A stretch of DNA of 64,000 bases. It comes from Corylus avellana. Taxonomy: Eukaryota > Streptophyta > Magnoliopsida > Fagales > Betulaceae. The stretch spans positions 43,974,263 through 44,038,262 of the forward strand of contig NC_081541.1 in the NCBI RefSeq assembly GCF_901000735.1. Reading direction: 5' to 3'. Position numbers and translations under genes: made by a program. How positions within the stretch are numbered: the stretch's first letter is position 1; every line of letters begins with the position of its first letter. This document shows, piece by piece, positions 32,970-43,795 of the stretch. The notes beneath the pieces were generated by a model, which saw nothing but the letters and a program-made list of their open reading frames with translations, was not told the origin of the DNA and searched no databases.

Positions 32970-33586
32970 TAAAATAAAATAAATTTAAAAGAGAAGGGAA
33001 GACTCCTTTTGAAATACAAGGGGTAGTCAGTCACAGTCCGGGGAGGGGAGGTTGCCCCTCACAACAATTCTTTTATTTCGTTTTCTAAATTTAAGGGTGA
33101 AATTGTAATTTTACAATAAGTTGAATTATTACCCATGTCACATGGCAATGACAATTGGTTGTCGAGTAAATCTATGCTTGCATCTAAACTGTTTGTAATG
33201 ACAGATATCGTTTTGGATTAGATAAGTTATTCCAAAAACATTTAAGATACTTTTGATACCAAAAAATCAATGGAAAAGAATCCATTCAATTTCAATTGAA
33301 TTTTTTTAAATCATTTTATTCCTAAATACACTATCTAAATCAATTTAGGAGGGGTAAAAATTAAAATGGTTTAAAAAATAAATTGCATTTTACCCTTCTT
33401 AAATACACTAACTGGATCCTCGCAACCGTTTCCAAAATCAACTGCATGACTAAATAAGTATTTTTTCCTATAATTTTTTTTTTTTTTTTTTTCACATTAT
33501 CCATACAAGAACTGTGATGGGTCCTGTGCATATGCCATAGTGAAACGCGGGCCACGTAGGCTTAAGTTTTGTGGCCTTTGAGATTG

Positions 33587-34348
33587 GAGGAGTGCTAGAG
33601 AGCCCGAAAAATTGCTCCCGAAATGCACCCAGAATGATGTGGCAACAATTGTTTAATCAAAAAAAATTTGCTCTCTCTCCTGTCTGCCACCATTCTTCAT
33701 CTTCAATCTGGACCGTTCATTTTAATCAACAGTCCAGATCTAAGATACAAAAAAATAAATAATAAACTATTACTTACGTTTAAAAAATAAATCAAAATTA
33801 AAAAAAAAAAATATTAATAAAAAAATTTAAAAGCAATGGGGTTGCTGGCCAACACAGGTGGTGGCCAGCCACCCTTGTTGAGAGCAAGGGGTGGCTTCAG
33901 CCACTCCAAACCGGTTGGTCTGGGATGGCCGAACCACTCCCAAGGGCCCTAAAAAATTAAATATTTCTTTTTACATGGCCTTTGAAAGTGGTTCGGCCAC
34001 CCATGGGCTAAAAAAAATTAATTTTTTTTTTTTTTTGACATGGCTCTTGGGAGTAGGCCAAGCCACCCCTTGCTCTCAACAGGGGTGGCCAGCCGCCTCA
34101 TTGCTTTTAAATTTTTTTATTAATATTTTAAATTTTTATTTTGATTTATTTTTTAAAAGTAAATAATAGTTTATTATTTATTTTTGTTATCTTCAATTTG
34201 GACCGTTAGATTAAAATGAACGGTCCAGATCAAAGATGAAGAATGGTGGCAGACATGGGAGAGAGCAAATTTTTTTGATTAAACAATTGTTACCACCTCA
34301 TTCTGGGTGCATTTCGGGAGCCATTTTTCGGGCTCTCTAACACTCCTC
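33587..34348. mobile_element. Mutator-like inverted-repeat element with 9-bp target duplication
   Basis: A 762-bp element with long inverted arms (about 350 bp). The ends are GAGGAGTGCTAGAGAGCCCG and CGGGCTCTCTAACACTCCTC. It is flanked by a perfect TTGAGATTG duplication (33578-33586 and 34349-34357). The arms include CTTCATCTTCAATCTGGACC and its complement, and an inner GGTGGCCAGCCACCC / GGGGTGGCCAGCC palindromic layer. No transposase frame is present. It inserted 238 bp beyond the stop codon of the thioredoxin z gene. Confidence 0.88.
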
Positions 34349-34586
34349 TTGAGATTGTGTTCTTTCATTGTAAAGATACTGTGCAGCCTTGCACAGGATA
34401 AATTCCTGCATCCAAACGTTCCTACCACCCATCTATAATACAAAAGATAGCTACAAAACTGTTGACTCCAATGCAGTATTTGAGTTTTTAAATAAATTAC
34501 AAAACTCAAACAACTCACTGAAAGGCATCACCACCTGCAAAAGCCATGGCCCTCCAAATCTGTCTGGTGATTCAAGTAATGATGCT

Positions 34587-37500
34587 TCACATCTCATTAT
34601 CAATTATATCCCGCATCATTTGTATTGGGATAAGCCCTTCAGTCCGGATTGCATCTTTGCTTGGATCTGGGCTAATAAAAAACACTGTTGGCAAGCCTCT
34701 TACCTGAAACAAAAACAGCTCTCAATTGGGTTTCTTTTTTTTTGATGGTTGTGAGTCACCAAATTCAAATTCCACAAGAACACAACTTTGGATTGCTCCA
34801 TTCATTGCCAAAAAAGAAATCTTGGCCTCGTTTGACGTCGTTTTTTGGGGATGCATTTTACTTGTTACCAAAAAAGTAAAAGCATTCTTCATTAACAAAC
34901 AACTCCAATCACACAACACTCAAAACTACTTTTACCTTTATGTCATATCTCGACACTTTTTCAACTAAAAACTAAAAAGTACCATCTAAAAAGTTTTATC
35001 AAACGAACCCCTTATTGCTGTAGAAATATATGGAAACACGTGGATCTGAATAAATAGTTTATCTAATATCTTAACTAGTTCCTGTTTTCTGTCAAGAAAT
35101 TTCAATGCAGTCGATAGAGCTACAGGGTAAAAAAAGTTAAAAGCAAATAAATACCTGCATGTCACGTGCAAATTCATACTCGTCATCTGTATCAACCTTA
35201 ACAATCAATGCATTTTGCTCATACTCCACCGCAAGCTGTGATAGAAATTCAAGCCCAAAAGTTTTATCATGAGTTTGCAGGCCCTAAAAATCAAATTGTA
35301 CTATGGCAAAAATTACTTCTTTTAAGGAAATTAAAAAAATAAAAATCCAAGATTTCTAGAACGAGCAATGTCATAAATCTGTATCCAAAGTAATTAAATC
35401 TTGGTGAAAAGAAATTCTAACACAACCAATAATTACCATAATGTGATTAACTTAATTTTCAACGAAATGAAGCACAATTCCAATCCGTGCTTGTATGGAG
35501 GGCTACATCTGGTCATGCAGCATTAGTATTGATTTGCATGTCCAATTCTCAGAATTCCAAATTTGGAAATTTTGCTTTTGCCAATAAATGGTGTTGGTTT
35601 ATTAGGGCATATTGAATCTGAAATTAATTCAACACGCAGGGCTCCAGTTGGTGTTCCAATTCCAATCTCCAAATTCATTGAAATCAAAATCAACCTAATC
35701 TCAAAACCTAACACTCTACATGTCAAATCAAGAAGATTAGTATATCAACAGTAGCTCAGTTTAGACCACTCAACTATAACTATTTTTTCAGGCAAAAACC
35801 TTCAACAATGTATATCCTCTTGGGTATGCCAAGTGAAATCCATATTTGGTAATGAGAGATAAAGATTTAATACTGACCTGTTAGCTTAGCCATTTTTTTA
35901 TATCTGATTTGTACCTCTCAAATCCAATTGTTCTCTAAACTGGTAACTATTCCATCGAGTGTGTTTGGTCATTAAAATATATCTAGAAGTTCTTACATCA
36001 TTCGAAACCACCATATGTCTCTCTTCTCTTCTTTTCAATTTCTAGTAAGTATAGACCACCAAATTGTTGTTATTTGGATCTTATCATAAGCTTTATTATG
36101 TAAGTATATGATGAGATGCATACGAACACATAAATTTGAAATTCAGAGAAGGATTGCTTTTTCAGGCAAGTTATGTCTATATAGGAATAAATAAAAAGAA
36201 ATGTACAATTGAACGATTCAAACCATGTAAAATCTGAATTAAACATGCACTTGTGTATACCCATTTCCATCAAATGACAGCATCTACTTCTCATGTACCC
36301 GAAAATAAAATCAGCCAAAATTCTGTGAACCCATCAAACAGAATCAACTAGACTTGTCAAACAAAGAAAGTGTATCGAAGCTGCTGGTGAAGCAGATAAT
36401 CACTTCATATAAATTTCCATACAACCACATAACTTGGGACAAGGTTAACGTGTCTAGTCTACTTCTGGAGATTGATAACACAACAAATTAACAGTATGTC
36501 AAAGGAAGTTGTTTCTCTACAATTTGTAGAATGTCTGGGTTTTGCAAAGTAGGAATAATTTTGTAATGCAAGCACAAAATCCATGGAGATATTTTAACAC
36601 CTTTCTCCAGATACACACTTCCTAGGCACCAAACTTAGCCATCATTTTGGAGTAGAGATCCTGGAAATGATCAAGCAAACAAATTACACTGACTTCGTGC
36701 TTGCAGCGTAACAACCAGAGCTTGACACTGTCAACAACAATGTTTATAATCCAAAATGGATGATAACTTCATTGTTTACTGCTCAAGAGATTCCTCAAAA
36801 ACACGCTAGCCACATATCATATCATATCATGCAAAATTGTAGAGTCTCCAATGATGTAGCATATTCACATCTGAATCATAAGTCAATATCCCCCGATCCA
36901 ACAAAAAACAAAAGCAATGCTCTTCTTTCCAAGATTTTGTCTTATGTCGAAACAAATAAACATTTTAATTTTTTAACTGTTTGCAAATGAAGCATGAAAC
37001 ATGGTTGAATCTTCAAATTCAATTTATTATGAAGAAACTACAAATCCATATTTTTGAGCAATGTGGCTCTCAATGACAGAAGATTATTACCTGCTTATGA
37101 TTTAGAAAAATTTACACGCAAACCACTTGCAGTTAGCTGGCATGATGCAGAACTGTTCAATTTAATATTCAATACAAGTTGCACAACCAAGTCAAGGGAC
37201 ATCAGCATTGGAAAAATACTGTCCTAATTATAGAATCTATGCAAGTGGTAAATATAGGCTATGTTTGGTAAACCTTTTTAAAAGTGTGCTGTGTTTTGTT
37301 TTTTGAAAAGTATTTTGTGTTTTGTTTTCTGAAAATTATTCCATTTGGTAACTATTTTAGTAAAAGTGTGGTTTGTGTTTGAATAGAGAAAAGACTTTCT
37401 ATAACACTTGCCAAATATAGCATAGTTTATTTTGTTGTGGTTCTGGATTAGTACCAAGTGTCTATGCCAAGTAACTACATGATACTCAAAATATTTGATA

Positions 37501-39262
37501 GATACTGTGGGAATACCAAATTTTGGTCCAATAAATGGTATCTGATTCACGTAAACAAAAATCTAGAATTTACAGGCTACATTAAGAATTTGTGAGCATT
37601 AAGAAATTAAAACTTGATATATAAACTTTCTTAGTGAGGCAAGAATTTTTTTTTGGATTTTTAGTTATCCATCTTATACAATATATTTCAACCTTCTTCA
37701 GAGCATCAAGTCTTAAAATTCATTAAACTAGAAAGGAGAAAATCCATGTGACAAACAATGCACAAGGACATCAAATACATGGCTCCAAAACAAGTTAAAG
37801 GTAGAGTAAATAAATCTAACGGCATTGAACTATTGTTGTTTGCACACAAGAAGTCAATCTAAAAAAGAAATGCATCACATATTTTGATCATCCACCAAGA
37901 GCCAAAACCCACTGTCCAAAGACTCACGTAGACCCGCAAGTCAAAATGTGAAACCATCACCCAAGCATATCAAAATCATCAATTCCTCGTAATCAAACAC
38001 TAATACAAGACTTTCAGAATAGAGAAATGATCAAACTCGACTGACATGACCTAGTCAAAATGCTGGTTGAATGTGGTTCACTAATACTATCTTCCAACTG
38101 ATTCAATTAAATGTCCCTCTCCATTTCGAAATAGCTAGATGAGTTGCCTTTCTAGCAGCTTCAGTATCATGCCAGCCAATAAATCAATAAGTTCTATCAA
38201 ATGCACACTACTCTTATAATATTCGATGCTAGTAATTGGGTTAGCCTGGAGCAAATAAATCTTACAAAATGGATTAAATGTTACAAATAACCACCTCATA
38301 AGCACCGACTTCCCAACAACCACACCCCCCCAGGGTCTCTCCACATATGACAGTATTTCTCTATCAAGGAAAATAAAAACTATAGGGCTTCATCAGATTA
38401 GGGGTGAAGGGGAGAATCTATACCAAGACTAATTTGAATCGCAATCAAAATGAGAGCAGTTTATACAATAGAGCATACGACCACTTTGTATTGCAAGCAC
38501 AGCACTAGAGCTACAACTAGAATGCCTTAATTAATATAATGTAGATATTGAGTCATACCATTTCGAGTTCTTGAGCCATCAAAATACAGGGTCCACACCA
38601 TGTTGCATAGAAATCAATAATAATGGGTACAGTTCTTTCACCCTTTACCAGCTCCTGAACCTCCTGGGCTGACAACTTCTTCTGCCCACCCAAAGCAACA
38701 AACGTATGGCTTAAAATTCATACTCAATTCCGATGCCCAGATAAAACAGATATTAAAATGGAGAAAAAGATAAAGCTTTCAAACCCAATTTTGCTTCCAA
38801 AAGAATCTAAGCCAAATGCTCATATAACTTAAAGCCCCTGTTCTTTCGATTCCCAAATAGTAAAATAACTGAAACCCATAATTTCTTTTTCGAACTCTAT
38901 AATTACTCTAATTCTCCAACATTTTCTTAGTAACATTATCAGCAGTTAAGCTAAAACCCAACCCAAAACACAAACAACGTACGATAAAGAAAATGGGCAT
39001 TCTGTGCAAAACATACCACAAGATAGTCTTCTCTGACATACGTGCCACGAGGGGGTTGGCAAAGCAGCTTTTTTGGGAGTGTTGAGAGCAAGAAAGGAGT
39101 GTTCTTGGTAGTTGTGGCAGTGGAAAAGAGTGAGTTTTGTTGGTGGGTTTTCAAGGTGGAGTGAGGAAGAGAGAAGTGAAGAGGTGGTGGGGAATGAAAT
39201 GAGAGGATGGGGGAGAGGGTGGTTATGCTATGAGATGGTGTGTGGATATGGAGGAGAGCCAT
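34587..39262 (-). CDS. TRXz: thioredoxin z / CITRX, chloroplastic
   Basis: Four exons on the minus strand: 39262-39017, 38681-38559, 35235-35155 and 34703-34587. They encode 188 residues, with GT-AG introns (intron 2 is 3.3 kb). TRX z is a plastid thioredoxin bound to the plastid-encoded RNA polymerase and to the FLN proteins, needed for chloroplast gene expression. Its tomato orthologue is CITRX. A Ser/Thr/His-rich transit peptide of about 60 residues precedes PKKLLCQPPRGTYVREDYLV, a block specific to this subfamily. The active site WCGPC is at 110-114 in DFYATWCGPCILMAQELEM. The strand ALIVKVDTDDEYEFARDMQ follows. The cis-Pro is in VRGLPT (Pro155), and the C-terminus is FFISPDPSKDAIRTEGLIP...DNEM. 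All key residues are present. The start is the first ATG in frame. Confidence 0.95.
34824..35011. mobile_element. hAT-like MITE in the last TRX z intron
   Basis: Ends GGCCTCGTTTGA and TCAAACGAACCCC are inverted repeats of the kind seen in plant hAT MITEs. The interior is AT-rich with a weak inverted-repeat character. It sits within intron 3 of the TRX z gene. No clear 8-bp duplication could be seen. Confidence 0.55.
37258..37421. mobile_element. possible short MITE in TRX z intron 2
   Basis: GCTATGTTTGGTAA and TTGCCAAATATAGC form imperfect terminal inverted repeats 164 bp apart, with TTTTGAAAAG/CTGAAAA-rich interior. No convincing target duplication is present. Confidence 0.4.
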
Positions 39263-39548
39263 TTTTGTGCTCGAAGACAGACAAAGAGAGGGGTTTGGAA
39301 GGGGTTTACAGAGGGTGGGATTGGATTTACAAGCTGCAGATATTGCTGCTCTGTTTGGCTCTTAGGATATCTATTTTCCTATTGGGAACTAAGATTTCCC
39401 TGCACCAAGCCAAAAGTAGAAACGCCCTCTTTTCTTTTTCTTTTTCTTTGTTTTGTTTTTAAATATTCTACAAAACCCGCCTTTAAAAATGACGGGTCAT
39501 TTAAGTTTTTTTTTTTTTTTTTTTTTTTAATTGAATAAGGGTAAAAGG
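39263..39548. other. promoter side of TRX z
   Basis: No gene. It contains a C/T-rich to A-rich leader on the minus strand and a 26-base T run at 39508-39529. Confidence 0.4.
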
Positions 39549-39790
39549 CTACAGGGAAGGATCTTTACCACTCTCGATCCGAATGGAAGAAAGAATGGGA
39601 GATCCTGTGGAAATGCTTCCAAAAACAAGATTGGAAGCGGCCCATTTAGCTAAATCATGTGCACGGTAATTGGCACATCTAGACACTTTCAAAGCAAACC
39701 AACTCTGAAAGGATGATAAATTTAGCCTAATATCAGAAACAATAGAAAAAAGTGAAGCCGGTTTCTTATAACATGAAGGACAAATTTGTC
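39549..39790 (-). pseudogene. C-terminal RNase H-like fragment
   Basis: Minus-strand frame with SRCANYRAHDLAKWAASN followed by LVFGSISTGSPILSS and a stop. This is the characteristic end of the RNase H domain found with plant LINEs: the N-x-x-AH-x-LA-KWA motif, then an xGSIPxxSP-like tail. Upstream in the same frame LSSFQSWFALKV fits the preceding part. The N-terminal strands are missing. Confidence 0.7.
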
Positions 39791-39837
39791 ATAACAAAAA
39801 GTAAAATTACAATTTTGCTCTCATATTATAAGAGACT

Positions 39838-39972
39838 AGATCCTCTCTAGCCTAAAAGAATTTGAGAGTATCCTAGTCTGTTAAGGACATATGTCACATT
39901 TAAAGACCTCTCTACCTTAAAAGAATTTGAGAGTATTCCGGTCTGTTAAAGACATATGTCACATTTAAAGGC
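39838..39972. repeat. short tandem duplication (two units of about 65 bp)
   Basis: CCTCTCTAGCCTAAAAGAAT and CCTCTCTACCTTAAAAGAAT each begin a unit that continues with TTTGAGAGTAT, GTCTGTTAA and GACATATGTCACATTTAAAG. The units differ at only a few bases. Confidence 0.85.
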
Positions 39973-40138
39973 GGATTTGAAAAAAAAAATGGTGTCATTT
40001 TTTATCTTTTTCTTTTTAACCTTTTAAATTGTCATTATTGTCTTAGAAAGGAAGTGACAAGTACGAAACGATTAGCAACTATTGTAGTGAATTAATAGTA
40101 GTTGACATGGTTCTAATAACATGTTAGCATGTCTTTAA

Positions 40139-40254
40139 GGGGTAGTTTAATTGACTGTAGATCACATTTAATTAATCGAAGGTCACTAGTTCGAATCTCT
40201 TCTTCTCCTTCCCTTGTGTGAATATGTCAAAAAATAAAAAAAATAATAAAAAAA
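40139..40254 (+). mobile_element. tRNA-derived SINE
   Basis: A box GGTAGTTTAATTGACTG, B box GGTCACTAGTTCGAATC and a CCCTTGTGTGAATATGTC end with an A-rich tail. Flanks AACATGTTAGCATGTCTTT and AACATGTTAACACTTTT could be diverged target duplications. Confidence 0.7.
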
Positions 40255-41511
40255 ACATGTTAACACTTTTCTCAAATTATTAAAAAAAAAAAAAAATTGT
40301 TATAAAAAAGTTGTACATGAGGCATTATTCAACAATTTTAAAGCAAAATTCTTAATGGGATAAAACCACTTTAGGTTGGGTGACGTGGTTTTTCAGTTGC
40401 CCTTGATTCTTTCTTTTTATACACGTGTCAATTGGGGGCACGTTGACTTCATAATTAATATATCATTATTTATCAATGGTCTATATGTGTCATTATAATT
40501 GATGCTCAATTATTGAGCATCATCACTTGCATGTGCTTTAGCCTAAATTAATTTCATAAAAAGAATAGTGACTCAAGACCATTAAGAGTATAATGCTATG
40601 CCTATAATTATTTTGGAATCACTCCCACCGCTAAAATTATTTTAACACTTTCAAATAACATGATGACACGTGTTAAAAGGAATTGTAAGTCTAACCTTTT
40701 TTTTTTTTGGAGCAAAATCATTTATGGTTAATTTTCAAACGAATTTGCGCATGGAATAATCCAAACTATACCACTTCCTCTTAATGCATATACATGATGG
40801 AGAAAAATGCTAGACCTACAATTTTTTTTTTTTTTTTTTTTTGTAATTATTTTACAACTTGTTAATATGTGTCGGTATCAGTATGTAATTAATTGAATGG
40901 CGTTTAAGTTTTTTTTAGTGGCTGATATGGCTACAATCATACGTTGACACGTGTTCACAAGTTAATTGTTACTATGTGATAAATGGATACGTAAGTTCTT
41001 GTGCGTTCTCATATCCTCTCTTCTTGTCTACCCCTCTGGCATTATAGTGGCTTTATGAGGGAGGACCCCTCATTCCTTGTAATTTCTTCCCTTCTTAGGA
41101 TGTGATAAATGAATACTTAAGTTCTTGTGCATTCTCATATATTTTCTATTAAAGTATTGATTAAATAAATAGATTTATTATTTCTTATCTGCTTAAATTT
41201 TTAGGATAAGTGATGGTTTAACATGGCATCAAAGTCAAAAGTCATTAATTCGAATCCTAACTCCACAATTCACCTCTTATTCAATTAAATATTCTACGTA
41301 TAAAGCTTTGCAAAAACACCCGATTGCTTAGAGAAAGATAGGATTACAATGAGGTAGAGATGTTATTTTGCCTACCATATGATTCTTGCAGTACAATTAG
41401 TCAAATATCTTTCAAAGACTCTCACCTCTAAAAGTTCCCTTTTCCTTTTTTCAGTGTCACTACACAAAGATCTATACATATAATACTTAATTGGGTTCAA
41501 CTACTTAATCA

Positions 41512-43596
41512 TCAACTTCTTCCAATTCTTAATGAAGAATCAACACCTTTGCCAATGCCTGCAAAGAGCCTTGCAATCTCCAACTGGGTATTTGCAAGAA
41601 TCTCTGTTCTCTTGAGATCCATTTCACCTCTCTTTGCCTCTGCTTCAACTCTCATTCTCTCTATCTCCCTCATTGTCTCCATCCTTGCTTGCTCTGACCT
41701 CACCACTACTTCTGCTAGCCATCTTATGCTGTCTGCTATTTCCAGTTCTTCCCTTCTTCTCCTCTTCTTCTTCTCCATTTTCATCTTCATCTTTTTTGAC
41801 CTTGATTTTTCCTTGTCACTGTAGAGGGCTGGTGTGCTGCTGTCTGTCTCCATGTGGTTCTTGTCTGACACTTGGTCGGATAATTTGGTTCCTTCTCCAT
41901 CTTCCTGTTGATTAACACCATGAAAGAATATATAACAGTAAATTCACCAACACATCACTTCAAAACGAGTTGCCGTTTAAGGATCCTTTAGACCTTAGTT
42001 TACTTGGACAGCTTAGAACCTGTTTGGGATAGAAAAGGATTTTAAAAAATGAAATGAAAAGGAGCTGATTAATTAGTGTTTTGAAGAGGGGAATAATTAT
42101 TTAAAAAATTAAAATGACAATTTTACCCGTCTTGAAAATGACAGTATCTTATACTGTGAGGGATTACGCTAGAAAATAGAACTTTTATTAATAGAAAATG
42201 TAAAAACGAGCTTTTTCGAAGAAAAAAAATCTAATTTTTAAGCTTTTCCTAACGAAACTTTACCAAACAGACCTATTTCACAACTTTCGATGTGCTAAAA
42301 GCAATTTGTAAGTTCCTTAATGCAATCCCAAATAGATTTTTTTTTAGAGTATGTTTTCAAGCTACCACTTTAGAAGAATTATAACTCATTTACCTTACAA
42401 TGATTTCAATAGCAATATTTAGGTGCCTTTTTTAAGCTGCCTGCATTATATACAAATAATTACACTATCCAACCTCTTTCTTTCTTTTTATTTTTCTCGG
42501 CTTTCCACTACTAAGAGAATGAAATTAAGATTATTGATTTTATCAACATAAAATGTAATTGAAAACTAAAAAATTAGTTTTAAAATTTTAGAAATAGAAA
42601 CTCACGTGGGACTTTTTTACTTGTAAATGGAGGTAGAGTGAACTCAAAATTCATACTATAATCCCAAAAGTTAAGATATTAGAAGATTTAATCACTTTAA
42701 AATATATTTCTAACAAGTTCAAAGAGTCGTATATATTGAAAGAGTAATGTTATTTAGTATACTGCTATTCATCAGACAGTCGTATAGCAAGCAGTATACT
42801 AAATAGTATTTTTGAGATGAAATATATACTAAGAGATCTTTAATTGTTTGTAGCTAGCAAGGAGTTTATGAAACATAGGGAAGAAATGCCAGGACTGGAG
42901 AGGGAAAGGGTACAGAAAAGAAAAGGAAGGCTAGGCTACCCAATTGACGAAAAAGAAAAGTCATTAATTAGCACTGACCTTGGCCACCCTATCAATACCA
43001 TTGGATCCATGAGAGTTTTGAGCGGTTCCAACTTGTGGAGGAGGAGCTGGAGGCGGAGGCGGTGGTTGCACCGCTGCCGGGGATGGCTCGAGCAACATTA
43101 AAGGAGCGGCAGATGGAGGTAGATGAGTAGGAGGAAGAGGAGGAGGTGGTGGCGGTGGAGGCGGCAGTGGCGGAGCTTGAACCGGTCCACTTCCACGGAG
43201 CAAAAGGTCAAGACGTGTGTATAGAGGCCATGACGAGGCATCAGCAGTGGAAGACTCCGACCGGTACCTTTTCTTCATTGACTCAATCTTGTTCTTGCAC
43301 TGAGTTTGCGTTTTAGGGGACTTGGCACAATTTGCACGCGATGAAACGTGGCGTGCAACATCTTCCCAATCATGCCCTTTGAGCTTGGCTCGATTTCTGA
43401 GAACCCATTTGGATTCATAGGCTTCAAGAAGGCTTGAAACTGCTCCTTCACTCCACTCATCTCTTTTCAACCTATCGCCACCGCCAGCGCTGCCGGCGGC
43501 ACCGCCGGCAAATGGTTTTCTTGGAGAGTACTCTTCCTTGGTGTTACTGTTAGAAAGGAGAGATGGAGGAGTTTCTTGGTTAATTTCTTTGTCCAT
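41512..43596 (-). CDS. trihelix transcription factor, SIP1 clade (two exons)
   Basis: Exons 43596-42979 and 41904-41512, joined across a GT-AG intron, encode 336 residues. The trihelix domain spans about 46-115: RDEWSEGAVSSLLEAYESKW, GHDWEDVARHVSSR and CKNKIESMKKRYRSE. After it comes SSWPLYTRLD, the W-P-x-Y/F motif of the clade. A Pro-rich stretch (about 138-190) has long Pro runs. The second exon supplies a strongly basic nuclear signal (KKMKMKMEKKKRRRR, about 243-257) and the conserved C-terminal coiled coil (RWLAEVVVRSEQARMETMRE). It is predicted to be a nuclear DNA-binding regulator. The start is the first ATG in frame. If the intron were retained, translation would stop after VSAN, giving a 210-residue form without the nuclear signal and coiled coil. 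Confidence 0.92.
42751..42805. repeat. short perfect hairpin in the trihelix intron
   Basis: TATTTAGTATACTGCT (42751-42766) and its exact complement AGCAGTATACTAAATA (42790-42805) are separated by 23 bases. This may be a very small MITE. Confidence 0.8.
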
Positions 43597-43667
43597 CTCT
43601 CCCCATGCTATAAAGTTTTACCTTTGTTTAGCGGCTAACATGTATAAGTTGAAGCATATAACTGCAA

Positions 43668-43795
43668 AGAGAGGGAAGGAGAGAGAAAGAGAACCACTAG
43701 CATTAGAGAGAAAAAGAATGGTTGGCATTAGTGGGAAGAGAGAGAGAGAGAGTAGCATTAGAGAAAGGGAGAGGGAAAGGAAAGGTTAGGGTTAG
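43668..43795 (-). promoter_or_regulatory. GA/CT-rich tract and telo-box upstream of the trihelix gene
   Basis: A GAGA-rich tract (CT-rich on the coding strand) covers 43668-43780. CTAACCCTAA (minus strand) lies at 43786-43795, about 190 bases before the start codon. CT-rich leaders plus telo-boxes are common at plant transcription starts. The other trihelix gene also has telo-boxes. Confidence 0.5.

Larger units (their letters stand above)
39791..41511. other. intergenic with repeats, no gene seen
   Basis: Besides the tandem and SINE features listed, a 40-base segment containing AAGTTCTTGTGC occurs twice (40974-41013 and 41101-41142). A 21-base T run lies at 40821-40841. tRNA-like text TTAACATGGCATC...AATTCGAATCC lies at 41218-41257. 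Confidence 0.4.

Noticed and set aside
41218..41257. tRNA-Met-like primer-binding-site text (ACATGGCATCAAAGTC...TTCGAATCC).
   Set aside because: It deviates from a true tRNA-Met primer site, and no LTR or polyprotein is nearby. It is probably a tRNA-derived repeat fragment and too diverged to annotate.
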